Part shown: piece after piece, positions 28,389-31,441 of the stretch | How positions within the stretch are numbered: position 1 is the first letter of the stretch | How the letters are laid out: each line of letters opens with the position of its first letter | Source of the DNA: GWB1-37-8 sp964646925 | GTDB taxonomy: Bacteria > Patescibacteriota > Microgenomatia > Levybacterales > UBA12049 | Direction of reading: 5' to 3' | DNA: 31,441 bases | Assembly (NCBI GenBank): GCA_964646925.1 | Contig: CAZYIC010000006.1 | Location: forward strand, 1-31,441 | Program-made: the position numbers and the translations under genes | The notes under the pieces: model-generated | Databases searched by the model: none | What the model was told of the DNA's origin: nothing | The model's input: the letters and a program-made list of their open reading frames with translations, nothing else

Positions 28389-28992
28389 AAAAAGACAGGA
28401 TCTTTTAGATAAACTTCTTCCATACACAAAAGGCTATATTTTAGGTGGCGGCACTGCCTTAGCGTTACAGCTTAAACATCGTAAATCTTACGATTTTGAT
28501 TTTTTTGCCTCAAATCCGCTTCCGAAGAATCTTCTCGAAAAGCTCGCAAGCGCAATATCGATAAACAATGTTTCTGTTGATAGCGCTGACGAACTAACTT
28601 TTTTTAGCAAAGACGAAATAAAAGTTACTTTTCTTTATTATCCTTTCGGTTATTCTTTCCCCTTAAAAACTCTGGAAAACGGATTAAAAATGTTTGGAAT
28701 AAAAGATATTGCTATAAAAAAAGCGTATACCGTTGGGAGAAGAGGTGAATATCGAGATTATTTTGATCTATATATTATACTGAAAAATAACTGTATAAAC
28801 TTATCCGAACTTATACAAATAACTAAAAAAATATATGGAAGTGCTTTTGATGAGAAAATCTTTCTGGCACAGTTAGTTTATTTTGATGATTTAAGGAATT
28901 TTGAAATTATTCCAATTTCTGACTCAAACCTGCCAAAACCGGAAGAGGTAAAACATTTTTTTGAGAATCTAACAAAAAATTATTTGAGTTGA
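28345..28992 (+). CDS. AbiEii/AbiGii-type nucleotidyltransferase toxin
   Basis: A 215-aa protein from MSKNILKIHQDVLDKKRQDL. An ATG 13 codons upstream is in frame but sits deeper in the preceding gene. The polymerase-beta-like nucleotidyltransferase signature is YILGGGTALALQLKHR (31-46) followed by SYDFDFFAS (48-56), where the two Asp residues would bind metal. Further on are FGIKDIAIKKAYTVGRRGEYRDYFDLYIIL, characteristic of the family. AbiE-type toxins are known to modify tRNA or act in abortive infection. The specific target here is unknown. It forms a two-gene cassette with the overlapping upstream gene. Confidence 0.85.
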   Translation: MSKNILKIHQDVLDKKRQDLLDKLLPYTKGYILGGGTALALQLKHRKSYDFDFFASNPLPKNLLEKLASAISINNVSVDSADELTFFSKDEIKVTFLYYPFGYSFPLKTLENGLKMFGIKDIAIKKAYTVGRRGEYRDYFDLYIILKNNCINLSELIQITKKIYGSAFDEKIFLAQLVYFDDLRNFEIIPISDSNLPKPEEVKHFFENLTKNYLS

Positions 28993-29032
28993 CATCAAAC
29001 ATTAACTAATCTACCATGAATTTATTGGTAGA
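28989..29032 (+). promoter_or_regulatory. Promoter with overlapping inverted repeat
   Basis: TTGACA (28989-28994), 17-bp spacer, TACCAT (29012-29017). An inverted repeat TCTACCA-n9-TGGTAGA (29010-29032) covers the -10, so it could be an operator or an RNA hairpin at the 5' end. The ATG is at 29051, with no Shine-Dalgarno. Confidence 0.5.
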
Positions 29033-29050
29033 TATTGAGTTCACCGAAAT

Positions 29051-29800
29051 ATGGAAGAGAATTCAAGACCCAATCGCTTTAATCTTTTTAAATTTCTTGG
29101 GGTAATAATGTTTGAGGTTGTGTTTGTTTCCACTGTTCTCCTGTTAATCTTCGGGATATTTAATTACTTCAACATCCTCCCTATTTCAGACACCTTTCCC
29201 AAATACCTTGGCTGGCTGCCAAAACAAGGTGTTTCAAATGACATTTCCCGAAAGGATGTGCCGTCTGGCACCTCCCTCCCCACCCCAACCATTTCTTTTG
29301 AGGAAAATGCGAAAGAAGCATTTGCTAAATTCATGAAGCTAAATGTTTCAGATACCATAATGGTAAATAAAGACAAATTTGAGATCAAACAAGATGCTAT
29401 AAATCCAAAAACATTTTATATTTCATGGCAGGCAGAAGCTGGTACCGCATCTGGAACATTAGCTCTTGATAGTAATAATTCCAACTCCATATTATATTCT
29501 TACCTTGAATATCCAATCTTTACATCAAAGGAAAACAATCCTTCTGTATCTTCCGTAAAAACTGATTTCTCTAAGTTCTTTTCTATAAATCCTCAAGGAC
29601 AGTGGAGTTGTAAGAACATAAACAATATTTCTTATTGCCAAAATTTTTGGGAAGATCTATCTAAGAACATTAAGACCGGAATCGGAATAAATGGTGTTAT
29701 TCCGGAAAAGAACGGAAAGTACCTAATTACCATTTCCGCATGTGAGTTTAGCAAGAAAAGCGATTTATATAATCAAGATGCTTGCATCTCGGGATTGTAA
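29051..29800 (+). CDS. Single-pass membrane protein, unknown exported domain
   Basis: A 249-aa protein with a short polar N-terminus, one hydrophobic helix (residues 17-40, LGVIMFEVVFVSTVLLLIFGI) and an exported domain of about 200 residues. The linker is Ser/Pro/Thr-rich (VPSGTSLPTPTISFEE). The domain has a repeated strand pattern with FYISWQAEAGTASGTLALD and three or four cysteines near the C-terminus (WSCKNINNISYC, ISACEF, QDACIS), likely disulphide-bonded outside the cell. I recognise no family. The neighbour is another single-pass membrane protein. Confidence 0.75.
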   Translation: MEENSRPNRFNLFKFLGVIMFEVVFVSTVLLLIFGIFNYFNILPISDTFPKYLGWLPKQGVSNDISRKDVPSGTSLPTPTISFEENAKEAFAKFMKLNVSDTIMVNKDKFEIKQDAINPKTFYISWQAEAGTASGTLALDSNNSNSILYSYLEYPIFTSKENNPSVSSVKTDFSKFFSINPQGQWSCKNINNISYCQNFWEDLSKNIKTGIGINGVIPEKNGKYLITISACEFSKKSDLYNQDACISGL

Positions 29801-29846
29801 TAATCTACGTTCGAAAATCCCCAACTCTTTTTTGTAATCCTCCTTA

Positions 29847-29875
29847 TTGACAATAGAGTGTACAGTTGGTATATA
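29847..29875 (+). promoter_or_regulatory. Promoter of the 344-aa membrane protein gene
   Basis: Perfect TTGACA (29847-29852), 17-bp spacer, TATATA (29870-29875). The transcript would start near 29882, leaving a leader of about 15 nt that contains GGGAG. Confidence 0.7.
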
Positions 29876-29896
29876 TAGGATGTGGGAGAAAATACT

Positions 29897-30931
29897 ATGA
29901 GACAAGAAAGACAACCTTTTGGTGGTGGGAAAAGCAAAGAAGACTCCATGCATCAGGCAACAGTTCGGCCTGGATCACAGGGAATGACGGGTACCAGAAC
30001 TGCTCCTGACGTTCTCCAGCCAAAACCGGTCAAGAAAAAAGAACCGTTGGGAACCGGAGCAAGAGTTGCCCTAGCCGGACTGACATTACTTGGAACAGGT
30101 GCGGGAGCAAAAGTTGCATACGATAACATCCCCGCAGTTCACCAGTCTATAGATTCTCTGGGAAATGCGCTTGCAGAAAGATGGAATTCGATAGTCAACA
30201 ACCCCGATACAAAAATTCAACCTATTCCTGAAGATGCATGGAGCAATACTGCTCCAATAGTTACAATGAGTGAAAAAAATATGATAGACGTAACTCCTGA
30301 AAGGGCAAAAGAGCTTTCTCCCGCACCTGCTGTAATAAATGAGCAGGACAAAACAGTTTCCTTCCTTAATTTTCTTGAACTGCCCCAAGGAGAAAGCGTA
30401 ACCTGGGAAAGAATAAAACTTCCCGAACAAACAGACGGAAAAGATGTCTATGCCCTAAAAGGCATCCTGCCTGCAGGAACTAAAATTAAAACAAATCCCG
30501 TATATGAGGAAAAAGTCGGGTATAGTGCAAAACTTAACAAAATGTTTCCAGATAGCTCAAGCGAAAAGCCACAGCCAGAACGTGACCCCAGTCTTGCAGT
30601 AGGAGTATATAAGTTTTATTTTGATCCTAACAAAAACAAGATAATAAGGGTCAATGTTTTTCTCTCGTCTATTCCGCCAACAATAGGAAAACCCTTTTCC
30701 GTATCCCCAATAGGCATGTCCCTGCAAAATAATACTTTTGATTACAAATACCTGACGGAAGTTCAACCAGATATAACTATAGCAACAGTTACTAAACCTA
30801 CAGAGGTGGTTATCACTAATTGGGCATACTTACAAACAGATGGTGACCCACAAACTCTCTATACTCCTGTTTTAGTATCAGAAAATAATTCTGATGGTAC
30901 TCAAAAAATAGCTGATGTTAAATCCCATTAA
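29897..30931 (+). CDS. Single-pass membrane protein, unknown
   Basis: 344 aa from the ATG at 29897, chosen over an in-frame GTG five codons upstream because GGGAG is well placed as a Shine-Dalgarno. The first 50 residues are polar, Gly/Gln/Pro-rich and cytoplasmic-looking (PVKKKEPLGTG). A weak hydrophobic helix follows (about 54-72, ARVALAGLTLLGTGAGAKVA). The remainder is a soluble domain with many Pro and beta-strand-like segments (VYALKGILPAGTKIKTNP, VGVYKFYFDPNKNKIIRVNVF). No cysteines or catalytic motif stand out. No family is recognised. Together with its neighbours it suggests a cell-surface module. Confidence 0.8.
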   Translation: MRQERQPFGGGKSKEDSMHQATVRPGSQGMTGTRTAPDVLQPKPVKKKEPLGTGARVALAGLTLLGTGAGAKVAYDNIPAVHQSIDSLGNALAERWNSIVNNPDTKIQPIPEDAWSNTAPIVTMSEKNMIDVTPERAKELSPAPAVINEQDKTVSFLNFLELPQGESVTWERIKLPEQTDGKDVYALKGILPAGTKIKTNPVYEEKVGYSAKLNKMFPDSSSEKPQPERDPSLAVGVYKFYFDPNKNKIIRVNVFLSSIPPTIGKPFSVSPIGMSLQNNTFDYKYLTEVQPDITIATVTKPTEVVITNWAYLQTDGDPQTLYTPVLVSENNSDGTQKIADVKSH

Positions 30932-30999
30932 AAAACATGCTGCAAATTGACAAGACTTCTCTAATCTCTTAAGATAATCTTGTAGATCCCATAAACTAA

Positions 31000-31441
31000 A
31001 TGAAGGCTTTTTTCAATATAAAAGTTATTAAATTATTTATACTAAACATTTTTCTTCTCTTGTTAATTATATTATTTCCTAAAAATGCTTCTGCTCAACT
31101 CACATGTGATGACTGGACAACTGTTCCAAAAGGACAGCTTTCGGAAGGATGCTCCAGCACCGGTTACCCATATAGAGCATCCACTTCACCCAACTGTCAA
31201 TTTCTAACAGGTAGTCTTACTCAATTAATTGATTGCTGCCAACAACAGGCAGTTGCAAAATCGGGTGAGGGAGCTCAATATTCTTGCAACTCTAGCCAAG
31301 GCATACTTACAGCCTCATATCAATGCTGCTATGGTCCAGGCCCAACCCCGACCCCCACTCCTACCTCTACCCCCACCCCCACCCCAACTCCAACCCCAAC
31401 CCCAACCCCTCCTCCACCCACCCCCACTCCTACCCCATCCT
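31000..31441 (+). CDS. Secreted Cys-rich protein with Thr-Pro repeat (partial)
   Basis: The frame opens at ATG 31000 and is still open at the window edge, giving at least 147 aa. A basic N-terminus and a strong hydrophobic core (FILNIFLLLLIILF) end in NASA-Q, a likely signal-peptide cleavage site near residue 32. The mature domain has eight cysteines in about 80 residues, including two CC pairs (IDCCQQQ and YQCCYG). It then runs into a linker of alternating Thr-Pro (about 40 residues seen). Such linkers often join an exported domain to a membrane anchor or wall. The TTGACA at 30947-30952 has only a 20-bp-spaced GATAAT, so no promoter is called. Confidence 0.8.
   Translation, partial: MKAFFNIKVIKLFILNIFLLLLIILFPKNASAQLTCDDWTTVPKGQLSEGCSSTGYPYRASTSPNCQFLTGSLTQLIDCCQQQAVAKSGEGAQYSCNSSQGILTASYQCCYGPGPTPTPTPTSTPTPTPTPTPTPTPPPPTPTPTPS

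Noticed and set aside
30086..30430. 114-aa minus-strand frame within the 344-aa gene
   Set aside because: It is antisense to a well-supported gene with promoter and Shine-Dalgarno, and no domain is visible.
1..31441. tRNA or rRNA genes
   Set aside because: No cloverleaf with CCA-type end or rRNA core segment was recognised in the gaps. A covariance-model scan would settle it.

Overview
The window looks like part of a Candidate Phyla Radiation (Patescibacteria) chromosome, most likely Microgenomates. I infer this from the AT-rich sequence, the lysine-rich proteins, the very compact S10/spc/alpha cluster, and the absence of an L30 gene between rpsE and rplO, which is a known CPR trait. Small lipase, AbiEii and secreted Thr-Pro proteins of the kind common in these genomes also fit. 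TGA is used as a stop (rplQ, infA, GIY-YIG, histidine kinase), so the code is standard and Gracilibacteria/Absconditabacteria are unlikely. The phylum call is an inference, not a placement.

Region 1 (about 0.4-20.3 kb, minus strand) is one long ribosomal/translation cluster. In transcription order it reads tuf, rpsJ, an unknown 171-aa gene, then rplC-rplD-rplW-rplB-rpsS-rplV-rpsC-rplP-rpmC-rpsQ-rplN-rplX-rplE-rpsZ-rpsH-rplF-rplR-rpsE-rplO-secY, a four-helix-bundle gene, adk-cmk-map-infA-rpmJ-rpsM-rpsK-rpsD-rpoA-rplQ-rplM-rpsI. Promoters are visible before tuf, before the 171-aa gene, before rplC (with a leader peptide and attenuator-like terminator) and before rpoA. Most genes overlap or lie within about 16 bp of each other. 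Every gap of more than about 40 bp in the rplC-rpsI string is filled by a long inverted repeat that would fold into an mRNA hairpin. Two of these are perfect 63-nt copies. One gap (secY-adk) holds 52-nt inverted arms that bracket a four-helix-bundle (23S rRNA intervening-sequence-type) gene. A second set of GC-richer palindromes lies inside coding regions (L17, L6, L22) and lengthens those proteins.

Region 2 (20.35-24.8 kb) holds a lone receiver-domain response regulator (+) convergent with a membrane histidine kinase (-). Between their 3' ends sits a GIY-YIG nuclease gene whose two ends lie in copies of a TGTCATTCTGA... palindrome. Upstream of the kinase is an acyl-ACP-reductase-like dehydrogenase, divergent from a secreted LCAT-type lipase/acyltransferase.

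Region 3 (24.9-31.4 kb, mostly + strand) is accessory: the lipase, a small membrane protein, two tiny unknown genes, an AbiEii-type nucleotidyltransferase toxin with its partner, two single-pass membrane proteins, and the start of a Cys-rich secreted protein with a Thr-Pro repeat cut by the window edge.

A recurring feature is a good -10 box only 6-9 nt before the start codon (rpoA, 171-aa gene, response regulator, kinase, lipase, antitoxin and small genes), which predicts leaderless mRNAs. No rRNA, tRNA, CRISPR array or classical insertion sequence was seen.
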